From Fen-1258 sp964441505 (GTDB taxonomy: Bacteria > Bacteroidota > Ignavibacteria > Ignavibacteriales > Melioribacteraceae), in contig CAYTUV010000024.1 in assembly GCA_964441505.1 (NCBI GenBank), positions 1 through 50,348 of the forward strand: DNA of 50,348 nt. Direction: 5' to 3'. Within the stretch, counting starts at the first letter, position 1; each line of letters starts with the position of its first letter. Under the pieces are notes generated by a model. That model ran no database searches. It saw only the letters and a list, made by a program, of their open reading frames with translations, and was not told where the DNA came from. The position numbers and the translations under genes were made by a program. Shown piece by piece: positions 26,529 through 35,244 of the stretch.

Positions 26529-28332
26529 TCATTTCTTTATATTCTTAAAGGACAGTTCTCTTAAATTTCCGGTTAATGAAAAATACATTTGTCTGTATAA
26601 ATCACTGCTATTTAATAGTTCGGCATGTGTTCCTTTAGCATTAATATTACCCATCTCTAATATGCAAACTTGGTCTGCAATATTGGCGCAAGTCATTCTG
26701 TGAGTAACGTAAATAATGGTTCTTCCTTTCATAAAATCGAATACATTTTTAAGCAGTTCCGATTCCGTGTTGATATCAATATTGGAGGTCGCTTCATCGA
26801 GAATTAATATTGGAGAATTTCTTAGGATTGCGCGTGCGATTGATATTCTTTGTCTTTGTCCACCCGAAAGTGTGCTTCCCCACTCAGAAACTTCAGTTTC
26901 ATAATGTTCCGGAAGACTGTTGATCAATTCATCAAGTTTGCAGATTCTAACGGCTTCGTGAACAAATTTTTCATCAACACTTTCTAAACCAAGAGTGAGG
27001 TTTTGCCAGATGGTTCCTTTGATAATACTGAACTCCTGCCAAACAATGGATACTTGTTTTCTCAATTCATTAATTGAAAAAGAATTTATCGGGTTACCGT
27101 CAAATAAAATATTTCCCTCTTTCAATTTTTCCATACCAAGCAGAAGTCTTAGTAGTGTGGTTTTACCGGAACCGCTGGGACCTAGTATTGAAGTAATAGT
27201 TCCTTTCTCGATAGTTAGATTAATATCATGAAGAATTGTTTTTTCGGGATTGTATGAAAAATTTACTTTCTCAATTTCAATCTTACCTCCAATAATATTT
27301 ATTATAGGTGGAGTTTCATTGTAGACTAATTCCGGTTTCTGTTCAACTTCGCTATCGAGATACTCATACATTCTGTTTAACGAAACAGAAGTCTGCTGGA
27401 AATCTGAGAATAATCCTACAATTGATGAAAGAGGCCCGTATAGAAATCCAATATATGAAGAGAATGCCATGTAATCGCCAAGAGTCATTTCCTTTGAAAG
27501 AATATAACTCCATCCAAGCCATGTAAAAAGGGCTGTGTTGAATGTGCGAACAAAACCGTTGAACAAACCCATCACCTGTCCAAGCGCGCCGGCTTTTAGC
27601 TGAACATTAATCGCGCCTTCCATTTGATCTTTAGTTTTGTTAAAAACATATTTTTCTAAAACCATAGATTTTATAAGCCGAATGTTTGAAAGGGACTCTA
27701 CTTGAAACGCACTTATCTCAGCAAATGCTTCAGCGGATTTCTTCCAATATTTTCTTAAAAACTTACCGGAGACCGCAATAATAATTGTTGTGACGGGTAA
27801 ACTTATTAATGAAACTATAGCAAGTTTCCAATTAAGGAGAAAAAGAAATGGCGGTACAATAAAAAGATATATTCCATTTATAAACACAGTCTGAAAAAGA
27901 TTATTAACTGATTTCAAAGAATTGGACATATCACCAAATCTTGACAGTACCTCGCCAACACGGTGTTCATCAAAGAAACGGATTCGAAGATGCTGTAAGT
28001 GGTTGAAAAACATTAAGCTGGTAGAATTACTAAGCTGAGTGTTGATGACAAGACTATAATAACTTTGTAGCGTTCCAATTAAAATACTGCCCACGCTTAT
28101 ACCAAGAATGCCAATAACAAGCACATTGCATTAAGGAAACATCTTCCGATGGATATACTTTGTCTATTAACATTTTTGTAAGAAGAGGGGTTATCATTCC
28201 TATAAGCCCAATAATCAGACCAAGGGATAATCCTTTAATTATTTTATGCCAGTATGGTTTAACCAATAAAAGGAATCTTTTAAAGTATTGGAACGATTCT
28301 TTTAATTGTGGAATTTTTTCTTGTTTATCCAT
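26529..28332 (-). pseudogene. ABC exporter (LanT-like), frameshifted copy 1
   Basis: The gene starts at 28332 (MDKQEKIPQLKESFQYFKRF) and, compared with the intact copy at 37217-39019, loses frame after VYPSEDVSLM. An extra A near 28126-28128 turns ATG-CAT-GTG into ATG-CAA-TGT; the second frame resumes as VLVIGILGISVGSILIG and runs to 26529. The rest is intact: Walker A LGPSGSGKTTLLRLL, signature LSGGQRQRISIARA, Walker B ILILDEATSNID and H-loop VTHR. No C39 peptidase domain is present. It could be a real inactivation or a sequencing error. Confidence 0.85.
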
Positions 28333-28468
28333 TCTAATTCACGGCAATCTTTAGCAACGCGTTCAAAAATTGAATATAAGTTTCTTTACAACGATAAATT
28401 TTTTACTCTTCGACTATTACTCTATTTTTTCTTAATCTTTCTCTGATTCTTGCTCTTACTCTTTTTAT

Positions 28469-28543
28469 TAGTAGCGCGTCTCCGGATCGAACGGAGCTCC
28501 TTCAGCAGAGGGTTGAATATCCTAACCGCTAGACGAACGCGCT
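28469..28543 (-). tRNA. tRNA-Glu-like element T1 (anticodon CTC; probably not a normal tRNA)
   Basis: A 71-nt cloverleaf, acceptor AGCGCGT/ACGCGCT, D arm GTCTAGCGGTTAGGAT, anticodon arm TTCAA-CCCTCTG-CTGAA (one A/C mismatch; anticodon CTC), variable GGAG, T arm CTCCG-TTCGATC-CGGAG. Discriminator A is followed by CTA, not CCA. Position 33 is C rather than the nearly universal U. The D arm is clearly tRNA-Glu-like. It begins four bases after the S41 peptidase stop codon, on the same strand. Confidence 0.55.
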
Positions 28544-28547
28544 TAAA

Positions 28548-31421
28548 TCAATTCATAATTTTTTCTTTTAATACTTCTATTGCTTTCTCTAAATACTCAT
28601 CCCTTCCCTCTTTAACTGCTTTTATTGTTCTCTGAACTGTATAGGTAGGTTTTATGCCTATTAAATGATGTTGTGAACCGTCATTTTTAATTACTTTCAT
28701 CCCTGTAAACATTATCTTAAAACCACCTGGCAGTGTAATGAAGTTCACATTACCGTTCGTTCCTGCAGTAGATTCTCCCACAAATTCACCTAATTTATAA
28801 TTTTCAAATATCCCGGTATAACTTTCTCCGTAACTGACAACAGCCGGGTCATTTATAAAAACTATTTTTGCTTTGATCCTTGGGGCTGAAGGTGTAATCG
28901 TCCAACGGCTTTTTTCGTAAGAAACACCATTTCTGTTTGGATAAATTGTTTGCGGAACATTCCACCATGCCGAATATGCTGTTGTATCAATAAGATATTT
29001 TATCATTTCAGAAGGTTGGAATAGATCTTTATAGTCTCTCGTACTTCCGTCGAATCTTTGATCGAATATAATTCCTTTGGCTTTTGATAACAGTTGTAAA
29101 TTACCAAAGAATTGTGTTTTTGTAACTGATGCGTTAATGTAATAAATATCATTTTCGAGCTTCTTGAAGCGGGGGAATGTAAATTCGAAAACGTTGTTAA
29201 AGAATAAATTACCATTTTTTATCTGCCGTTTCGATTCAACTTTTGTTTTATTTCCAGATCTGATCAATTGAATTTGCGCGATAGATCCGAATAGACCATT
29301 ACCAATTTCATTTAGTGCTCTGAATCGTTTTAGCTGGGGAGAACCGGAAACAAATTTTTCTTCATTGAGCAAAGTTTCCTCTCCCGTTACTCCGTCAATG
29401 TTTTCTATAATATCACCTTTCTTAAAAAGTGAATCCTGTGAGCCGGTTATTACCAATTGATTTTCTATCCAACCTACACTAATCGGCAAACCGCCAATCT
29501 TTTGCTCTGGACTATAGTACACGTAACCATGTCCGTCTTGCAGCTTTGCCACCATCTTTTTTAAGGTATTATAGAACTGATCAGAGGTTTTATCTTTAAG
29601 TGCTTCTGTTAATGTTTCGGTAAGTACATTATCCCAATCTACTTTTACAACATCAAAGTAAGGGTAGAAATGTTGAAAAACGTTCCAGGCATTTATGACA
29701 TTTCCTAATCTTACTGTTTCATAATTTGCACTGTAAGGCGGTAAATTAATAGCACCTAATTCAAAGAGAAGAGAATCCATCAGATTATTATTTCTTGGCC
29801 CGAGCGTACTATTTTTATCTGAATAAAGAGCTAAAGGAATATTACAGAATAAACCCGGACTGATTTCTTCATTAATTGTCTCACCGATATTTGGGTACTT
29901 ACTAAACAATTTTTGATCAGAGATTTTTTCGATTGAAAAACTATTACCACCTTCATTTTTTTCATTAGTGTCTATAACATAGATATAACCTTGTGTTCCA
30001 TAGAACCAAGACTTTACTCTGTCGTTTGCATCAACCACCTCGAAACCAGGATTTTCAATTTTGATTTGTTGCCATTCTTCATCTTTATCTCTAAAGAATA
30101 ACTTGAAATCATCAAACCATATTTTCCCTTCCTTTCTTAAAAATCCACCGAAGGAAATTAATTTGGCATCCTTGTCAACAGTTCCAATAATTTCATACTC
30201 TTTCCAATCGTCAATCACTATGGGGCGATCATCCATATTATTAAAAAAACCTATCTGTTTATTTTCTTTATTCACTTTTAACCATAGATGTCCATTATTT
30301 TCTTTCCCTGATACTTGAGCTTTAGCTTTAGCAAGTAATTTTATTTCTTTACCTCTATAACTAATTGCATCTATGGATTGGCTAAAAGGAGCATACTTTT
30401 GTGTGTTGTTTGAGTCTGATTTTGTTTGTGAATTATTTCTGTTTATGCGTTTACTGTTATATATCGAAGATTTTTCACCAAGTCCTATGCCAAAATGCTG
30501 CCAGGCAATCACTTTTAATCCGATGGTATCTTTAGGAAAACATGCGGAGAAATCTTTTAATTTTTCACTTGACGAATAGATTTGGGCAGTTGGTGCAAAT
30601 GGCAGAAATAATTGCCGAAGAGTTTCTTTTAATTCCTTATCATCTTTTGCATATTTTATTTTATCTGCACCGTATAATGCAAATTTATCCCAGTCAATTT
30701 TACTTGCTTCGTCTGAAGGATGAAAGAATCTAACGTAACCATAAATCTTTGCGAATGCTCTTAGATTTTGAACTGAGTGGCTGTTCGCCTCACCAGCTTG
30801 AAATAACTTTTGGGCGGTCGACAAATCTCTAGTAACATTTTCAATAGTAGGAACAAATATCTTTGGGGTTTTTTGTTCGTAAATTTTTCCATCTAATTCA
30901 ATCTGAAGATTATCAAACCAGGCCGCTCCATTACCAGGCAGCAATACTCCAAACTTAATAGCTTGTGTAGCCGAGTCTATATCCATTTCGATTGAATACT
31001 TTGTCCATGTCGAAGTTCCAGCAGGTCCTCTGCCGTACATATTATCAAATCCTAATGATTTATTCTGTTCTTTACTATCATTCCTCCACCATAAACCCGC
31101 ATAGCCATTTGTGATCCCTTCGGTCTTAATCCAACCAGTGAATAGTAAATGTTTTCCTCTTGCATCCGAAACTGGGAAAGTTGTTGTTGCAACTCCGAAA
31201 GAGCCCTCCGATACTTTTTTAATTTTAAAACTCTTTCTACCAGAATAAAAAACATTTGAGTCAACCCCCGCTTCAAAACCGGAAGCACCCTGCCGCCAAC
31301 CCATTACTTTCCCTTCCGGAGTGGAGAATTCAAAATCGAGATTTAGGTATTGTTGGGCTTTTGAAACACAGATAGATAAGAGAAAAATACAAATAGATAA
31401 AAGTAATTTTGGAAATGACAT
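28548..31421 (-). CDS. Secreted S41-family peptidase with N-terminal binding domains, copy 1
   Basis: A 957-residue exported protein: signal peptide MSFPKLLLSICIFLLSICVS, two jelly-roll-like modules (about 25-180 and 350-490, each ending with a phrase such as GKIWFDDFKLFF), a conserved segment AKIYGYVRFFHPSDEASKIDWD, and a C-terminal S41 domain with DGHGYVYYSP, a PDZ-like stretch, VVSYGES (catalytic-Ser region) and TAGTNGNVNFITLPGG. S41 enzymes are tail-specific Ser proteases. It follows precursor P1 and probably acts in the periplasm on peptide or as protection; that role is inference. Confidence 0.88.
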   Translation of the reverse strand: MSFPKLLLSICIFLLSICVSKAQQYLNLDFEFSTPEGKVMGWRQGASGFEAGVDSNVFYSGRKSFKIKKVSEGSFGVATTTFPVSDARGKHLLFTGWIKTEGITNGYAGLWWRNDSKEQNKSLGFDNMYGRGPAGTSTWTKYSIEMDIDSATQAIKFGVLLPGNGAAWFDNLQIELDGKIYEQKTPKIFVPTIENVTRDLSTAQKLFQAGEANSHSVQNLRAFAKIYGYVRFFHPSDEASKIDWDKFALYGADKIKYAKDDKELKETLRQLFLPFAPTAQIYSSSEKLKDFSACFPKDTIGLKVIAWQHFGIGLGEKSSIYNSKRINRNNSQTKSDSNNTQKYAPFSQSIDAISYRGKEIKLLAKAKAQVSGKENNGHLWLKVNKENKQIGFFNNMDDRPIVIDDWKEYEIIGTVDKDAKLISFGGFLRKEGKIWFDDFKLFFRDKDEEWQQIKIENPGFEVVDANDRVKSWFYGTQGYIYVIDTNEKNEGGNSFSIEKISDQKLFSKYPNIGETINEEISPGLFCNIPLALYSDKNSTLGPRNNNLMDSLLFELGAINLPPYSANYETVRLGNVINAWNVFQHFYPYFDVVKVDWDNVLTETLTEALKDKTSDQFYNTLKKMVAKLQDGHGYVYYSPEQKIGGLPISVGWIENQLVITGSQDSLFKKGDIIENIDGVTGEETLLNEEKFVSGSPQLKRFRALNEIGNGLFGSIAQIQLIRSGNKTKVESKRQIKNGNLFFNNVFEFTFPRFKKLENDIYYINASVTKTQFFGNLQLLSKAKGIIFDQRFDGSTRDYKDLFQPSEMIKYLIDTTAYSAWWNVPQTIYPNRNGVSYEKSRWTITPSAPRIKAKIVFINDPAVVSYGESYTGIFENYKLGEFVGESTAGTNGNVNFITLPGGFKIMFTGMKVIKNDGSQHHLIGIKPTYTVQRTIKAVKEGRDEYLEKAIEVLKEKIMN

Positions 31422-31555
31422 GATATTTTCCCAAAAAATAGTTGAATTAAAATTTTAATTAATGGTGATATATTCTGTAATATTGTTTTAATGTCAACAC
31501 AATAATTTTTCAATACTCCGGAATAAAATTTAAGAGAATACTTAATAATTTACAT

Positions 31556-31580
31556 CTGGGTATCTTTAATTGATACCCAG
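31556..31580. terminator. Hairpin between P1 and the S41 gene
   Basis: CTGGGTATC (31556-31564) pairs with GATACCCAG (31572-31580) across a seven-base loop. On the plus strand it is followed by a T-rich stretch; on the transcribed minus strand no T-run follows, so an attenuator or mRNA-stabilising hairpin downstream of the precursor is as likely as a terminator. Confidence 0.5.
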
Positions 31581-31627
31581 TATATTATTTTTAACAATAA
31601 AAATTTCTAATACAATACTCTTACCAT

Positions 31628-31654
31628 ATAATTGTGAATATTACGCACAATTAT
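31628..31654. terminator. Hairpin overlapping the P1 stop codon
   Basis: ATAATTGTG (31628-31636) and CACAATTAT (31646-31654) form a nine-base-pair stem that contains the last codons and the stop of precursor P1. AT-rich, no T-run; it may protect the 3' end of the short precursor message. Confidence 0.4.
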
Positions 31655-31970
31655 ATATTAAACAAGTTGGAGGGCAAGTTTGAAAACAAGTTCCGCAATC
31701 TGTCTGACATGTCCCACAACCCGTTGCATAACAACTGGGCCAACCTTGACCTGATGGACAGTGTTCACCTCGTGTACAAAATACATCTGAACATTTTGGC
31801 ACATTCGTTCCAGTTCCACCCCCACAACTATCATTAGAATCACAACAGGCGGAATCTGGCAGGTTTGGGCCCACAACTTGTCCCAATACTGTTCCTTGGC
31901 CGTATTTCTCTGAATTTGTTTCAAATGATTCTACCTTGATCTCATCAAGGTTTAATTTTAGCTTTTTCAT
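31641..31970 (-). CDS. Class I lanthipeptide precursor P1
   Basis: A 109-residue precursor. The leader MKKLKLNLDEIKVESFET is the Bacteroidota lanthipeptide type, followed by GTVLG at about 26-30, where leaders of this family usually end. The core has 14 cysteines and many Thr/Ser, with a run of TC pairs near the end (GCGTCQTDCGTCFQTC). Thr/Ser would be dehydrated by the LanB pair and joined to Cys by LanC. The start follows AAGGAAAG. Element E1 and a conserved dyad lie directly upstream; an S41 peptidase gene follows. Confidence 0.9.
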   Translation of the reverse strand: MKKLKLNLDEIKVESFETNSEKYGQGTVLGQVVGPNLPDSACCDSNDSCGGGTGTNVPKCSDVFCTRGEHCPSGQGWPSCYATGCGTCQTDCGTCFQTCPPTCLIYNCA

Positions 31971-31991
31971 AAAGCTTTCCTTTCTTAAATT

Positions 31992-32022
31992 AATAATATG
32001 TTAGTTAGTTGTACATATTATT
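31992..32022 (-). promoter_or_regulatory. Conserved AT-rich dyad upstream of P1
   Basis: AATAATATG and CATATTATT are exact inverted repeats 13 bases apart, between element E1 and the ribosome site. The same dyad is at the same place before all five precursors. It could be an operator or an mRNA hairpin; on the plus strand it is followed by seven T. Confidence 0.6.
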
Positions 32023-32027
32023 TTTTT

Positions 32028-32098
32028 CGGTGGCGTATTCCCGATTAATCGGGATTCTCCCCGCGAAGGCGGGATGTCTTTAAATAGACGAGTACGCT
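32028..32098 (-). repeat. tRNA-like element E1 upstream of P1
   Basis: Minus strand: acceptor-like AGCGTAC against ATACGCC, TC spacer, D-like hairpin GTCT-ATTTAA-AGAC, second hairpin CCCGC-CTTC-GCGGG, third hairpin ATCCCGATTAATCGGGA, then ACCG. The order, the TTCGTCTA-like 5' part and the ACC end align with the tRNA-Glu-like elements T1-T4, but the D loop lacks GG and the T loop is gone. It is preceded by CTTCCGGAAG, as in the other E copies. Confidence 0.7.
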
Positions 32099-32178
32099 AT
32101 TTTCTTCTTCCGGAAGATTTAAATTATTTCTTGATCATGCTCTCCCAAAGGGATGGAGACTGTGTAAAAACCCGAAAA

Positions 32179-32252
32179 TGTCATTTCGAAGGAGCGAAGC
32201 GACTGAGAAATCTAAACAAAATCAAAGATTTCTCCCTTCAGCCTAAATGACA
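32179..32252. repeat. Interspersed inverted repeat
   Basis: TGTCATTT (32179-32186) and AAATGACA (32245-32252) flank inner GAGAAATCT/AGATTTCTC arms, the same design as the element at 89-188. It is inserted between E1 and T2. No gene is visible in 32111-32305. Confidence 0.65.
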
Positions 32253-32305
32253 AACACTCTTATTACACTGTCTCGATGCCTTTGGCATTATTCTAACTCT
32301 ATCTT

Positions 32306-32380
32306 TAGTAGCGCGTCTCCGGATCGAACGGAGCTCCTTCAGCAGAAGGCTGAATATCCTAACCGCTAGACGAACGCGCT
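32306..32380 (-). tRNA. tRNA-Glu-like element T2 (anticodon TTC; probably not a normal tRNA)
   Basis: The best-paired body of the four: acceptor AGCGCGT/ACGCGCT, D arm GTCTAGCGGTTAGGAT, perfect anticodon stem TTCAG/CTGAA with loop CCTTCTG (anticodon TTC), variable GGAG, perfect T arm CTCCG-TTCGATC-CGGAG. As in T1, base 33 is C and the end reads ACTA, one base from ACCA. The D-arm and variable-loop bases resemble the glutamyl-tRNA synthetase identity set known for E. coli. It starts five bases after the S41 stop. Confidence 0.6.
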
Positions 32381-32385
32381 AGGTT

Positions 32386-34713
32386 CTATTTGATACTTTT
32401 TTTAATAACCTCAACAGCTTTCTCTAAATATTCGTCTCTTCCTTCTTTAACAGCTCTTATTGTTCTTTGAACGGGATAAGTTGGTTGAATACCAATTAAA
32501 TGATGTTGGGAACCATCGGGTTTCAATACTTTCATACCTGTAAACATTATTTCATATCCGCCCATTAATGGAATCCAATTTGCATTGCCATTACAGCCTG
32601 CTGTAGCCTCACCAACTGTTTCTGCAATTTTGTTAAATTCTATTGGAGCCATAAATGATTCGCCATAACTGATTACAGAGGGATTGATAATAAAGATTAT
32701 TTTGGATTTGAAATATGGTGGTTCTGGCTTAAATGAATGTTGAAGTTCAGCAAAAGTTATTTCTTTTCTCTCCGGATAAATAATTTGGGGAACATATAAT
32801 CTTGCACCAAAACTCGGTGTGTCAACTAAGTAGGGTATAATTTCAAACAATTGTAATTGATTTTTGTAATCATTTACTTGTTTACTATTATATCTAAAGT
32901 CAAATATTATACCTTTAGCATTTGACAATTGTGATATATTATCTATAAAAATATTTCTTCTTATTGATGAAAGATTTATATAAAAAATACCATTATCATT
33001 TTTTTTGAAATCCGGGAAATCAAACTCCGATATTTGATTAAAGAAGAATCCTCTTGTTTCCTTTTCTCTTTTAAACTCATGTTTGATAATCTTGTCATCT
33101 CTAAGGATTTCTATTTTCGCATAAGAGTCAATTTGGCCAAAACCATAATTGTTTAACGCGCGGTGCCTTCGTAATTGTAATGAACCCGATACAAATTCTT
33201 CTTCCAGTAAAAGTTCTTTCTCGCCGCTTTTTCCATCAATACTCCTAATAATATCACCCTTCTTAAAATGAATAGTATCATTAGAAGCAGTTACAACAAC
33301 TTTATTTTCGATCCAATCCACCTTTATTGGCAAACCACCAAGCGGTGGATTGGGAGTATAATAAACATATCCATGTCCGTCATTTAATTTTGCTATCATT
33401 TTTCTTAATGTATCATAGAAATCGTTTGCCGTTTTATCTTTGAGTGTCTTTTTTAATGTTTCAGTTAATACCTTATCCCAATCAACTTTCACGACATCGA
33501 AGTATGGATAAAAGTGTTGTAAAACATTCCATGAAATAACAACATTAGCCAAACGAACATTTTCATCGTTTGCAATTTGAGAATTAAGATTTATCTTTTT
33601 TAATTCAGTTATTAGATTATCGTATAAAAACAATTCATGTTTCCCTAAAGTACCTTTTGCGTCGCTATAAAGCGCCAAGGGTATTCTACAGTACAAACCT
33701 TTAATTAACTCCTTCTCAATTACATCTCCAATTTTTGGACTTTTAGCAAACAGTCGTGAAACAGATTCGGGGAGAGTTTTTTCAATAAATAAACTTCGCT
33801 TTCCTTCATACTTTTCAATAGTATCTATTGTGCATTTATAACCGGGCATACGAATCCACCATGATTTTGGCTTATTGCTTTCTATTTCTTCGAATCCCGG
33901 ATTCTCTACTTTAGCCACCTCCCAATCATTTTTATTATTACGAATGAAGATTTGAACACTATCTACCCACATTTTTCCATATCCTTTCAATACAGCACCA
34001 AATACAATACTTTTTGCATCTTCATCTATCAAACCTTGTATTTCGTATTCACGCCACTTGTTGTATAATATTGGTCGATTTTGCATATCATCAGAAAAAC
34101 CGGTTTGATTATTTTCTTTCACCACTCTTAACCAAAGATTTCCATTTCCGGTATTATTATTAACATCACATTTAATAAATGCTTTGAACCTAATCTCTTT
34201 ACCACGAAATTTCCCAACATCAATTGTATTTGAGATACTTCCTACATCTTTTGAGTTTATTGTTTGCGAAAAAGATTGTTCTTTGTTAATATGAATACTT
34301 TTATAAATATTTGATTTTGCGCTTAGCCATACCCCATAATGTTGCCATGCAACAACTTTTAATCCTGCTGAATCTTTAGGCAAATATTCCGAAATCTCTT
34401 TTGGGTTTTCAACGGATGAATATATTTGTGCAGTAGGTGCGATTGGCAAGAATAATTCTTTTAAAATATTTTTTAATTCTTCTTTATTTTTTGCACTTTT
34501 GACTTTCCTTATACCATAAACAGCAAACTTATCCCAATCAATTTTTGCCGCTTCATCAGATGGGTGGAAAAATCTTACATATCCATATAATTTTATAAAA
34601 GGTATAAAATTATCTAATAAAGAATCATTCTGATAAGTAGCATGAGATGATACTGATGTAAATAAGTTTAATATAAAAAGCAATCCTATTGATGTATTAC
34701 GAAATTTTTTCAT
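32386..34713 (-). CDS. Secreted S41-family peptidase, copy 2
   Basis: A 775-residue protein when started at ATG 34713 (MKKFRNTSIGLLFILNLFTS, a signal peptide). The frame is open upstream to a GTG at 34758, but that codon lies inside the hairpin after P2 and would bury the signal peptide. It shares KLYGYVRFFHPSDEAAKIDWD, a jelly-roll-like module, DGHGYVYYTP, ISYGES and TAGCNGNANWIPLMGG with copy 1, and lacks copy 1's first module. It follows precursor P2, as copy 1 follows P1. Confidence 0.87.
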   Translation of the reverse strand: MKKFRNTSIGLLFILNLFTSVSSHATYQNDSLLDNFIPFIKLYGYVRFFHPSDEAAKIDWDKFAVYGIRKVKSAKNKEELKNILKELFLPIAPTAQIYSSVENPKEISEYLPKDSAGLKVVAWQHYGVWLSAKSNIYKSIHINKEQSFSQTINSKDVGSISNTIDVGKFRGKEIRFKAFIKCDVNNNTGNGNLWLRVVKENNQTGFSDDMQNRPILYNKWREYEIQGLIDEDAKSIVFGAVLKGYGKMWVDSVQIFIRNNKNDWEVAKVENPGFEEIESNKPKSWWIRMPGYKCTIDTIEKYEGKRSLFIEKTLPESVSRLFAKSPKIGDVIEKELIKGLYCRIPLALYSDAKGTLGKHELFLYDNLITELKKINLNSQIANDENVRLANVVISWNVLQHFYPYFDVVKVDWDKVLTETLKKTLKDKTANDFYDTLRKMIAKLNDGHGYVYYTPNPPLGGLPIKVDWIENKVVVTASNDTIHFKKGDIIRSIDGKSGEKELLLEEEFVSGSLQLRRHRALNNYGFGQIDSYAKIEILRDDKIIKHEFKREKETRGFFFNQISEFDFPDFKKNDNGIFYINLSSIRRNIFIDNISQLSNAKGIIFDFRYNSKQVNDYKNQLQLFEIIPYLVDTPSFGARLYVPQIIYPERKEITFAELQHSFKPEPPYFKSKIIFIINPSVISYGESFMAPIEFNKIAETVGEATAGCNGNANWIPLMGGYEIMFTGMKVLKPDGSQHHLIGIQPTYPVQRTIRAVKEGRDEYLEKAVEVIKKSIK

Positions 34714-34747
34714 CCTATTCTCATACTTATTTAATAATTCATTTGCA

Positions 34748-34776
34748 ATTAGGGGCACAAAATATGTACCCCTAAT
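34748..34776. terminator. Hairpin between P2 and the S41 gene
   Basis: ATTAGGGG and CCCCTAAT form an eight-base-pair stem with a 13-base loop, seven bases after the P2 stop. No T-run follows on the transcribed strand, so partial attenuation or 3'-end protection of the precursor message is the likelier role. Confidence 0.55.
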
Positions 34777-34783
34777 ATTAAGA

Positions 34784-35086
34784 TTAGCGCGGACAACCGC
34801 ATGTATACCAGCATGAATAATCTTGTGGGCATGTACCTAAACAAGTTTCACCACATGTATTTTGACCGCCACAAGTATAAATATGATGCATAGTATTACA
34901 TACTAGTAGGTTACATGTGTATACAGCTATATCCAGAGTTCCACCTCCACCTCCATTACAATTTTCTGGAGGTTGTGTATCTCCTTCCTTTAAATTTCCT
35001 AATACTGTTCCCATCTTTGATTGCATTGGGTTTGTTTCAAACGATTCCACCTTGAGATCCTCAAGGTTTAATTTTAGCTTTTTCAT
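34784..35086 (-). CDS. Class I lanthipeptide precursor P2
   Basis: A 100-residue precursor with leader MKKLKLNLEDLKVESFET, which differs from the others at three positions, then GTVLG. The core has a poly-Gly stretch and 10 Cys, many preceded by Thr (YTC, NTC, ETC, GTC, YTC). The ribosome site is AAGGAAAG. Upstream are the conserved dyad and element E2; downstream is a strong hairpin and the second S41 peptidase gene. Confidence 0.9.
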   Translation of the reverse strand: MKKLKLNLEDLKVESFETNPMQSKMGTVLGNLKEGDTQPPENCNGGGGGTLDIAVYTCNLLVCNTMHHIYTCGGQNTCGETCLGTCPQDYSCWYTCGCPR

Positions 35087-35107
35087 AAAGCTTTCCTTAC
35101 TTTAATT

Positions 35108-35138
35108 AATAATATGTTAGTTATTTATACATATTATT
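35108..35138 (-). promoter_or_regulatory. Conserved AT-rich dyad upstream of P2
   Basis: AATAATATG (35108-35116) and CATATTATT (35130-35138), spacer 13. Same placement as before the other precursors. Confidence 0.6.
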
Positions 35139-35143
35139 TTTTT

Positions 35144-35244
35144 CGGTGGCGTATAGAAGCCCCACCTTGCCTCCCCAAAGGGGAGGAACAGTGTGCTTAC
35201 TTTTTTCCCGCAAAGGCGGAACGTCTTATTTAGACCATCACGCT
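35144..35244 (-). repeat. tRNA-like element E2 upstream of P2
   Basis: Begins AGCGTGA, has the GTCT...AGAC hairpin and a TCCGCC-TTTG-CGGGA hairpin, and ends ATACGCC-ACCG. Its third arm is long and contains the palindrome CCTCCCC-TTT-GGGGAGG. It overlaps the end of the S8 copy 2 gene: the TAG stop of that gene is the first TAG of the element. Confidence 0.65.

Noticed and set aside
32306..32380. Reading T2 as tRNA-Arg(TCT) by sliding the loop one base to restore U33
   Set aside because: The shifted stem does not pair, whereas the TTC register has a perfect five-base-pair stem.
34714..34758. GTG start for S41 copy 2
   Set aside because: It lies in the hairpin after P2 and would place 15 residues before the signal peptide; ATG 34713 fits better.
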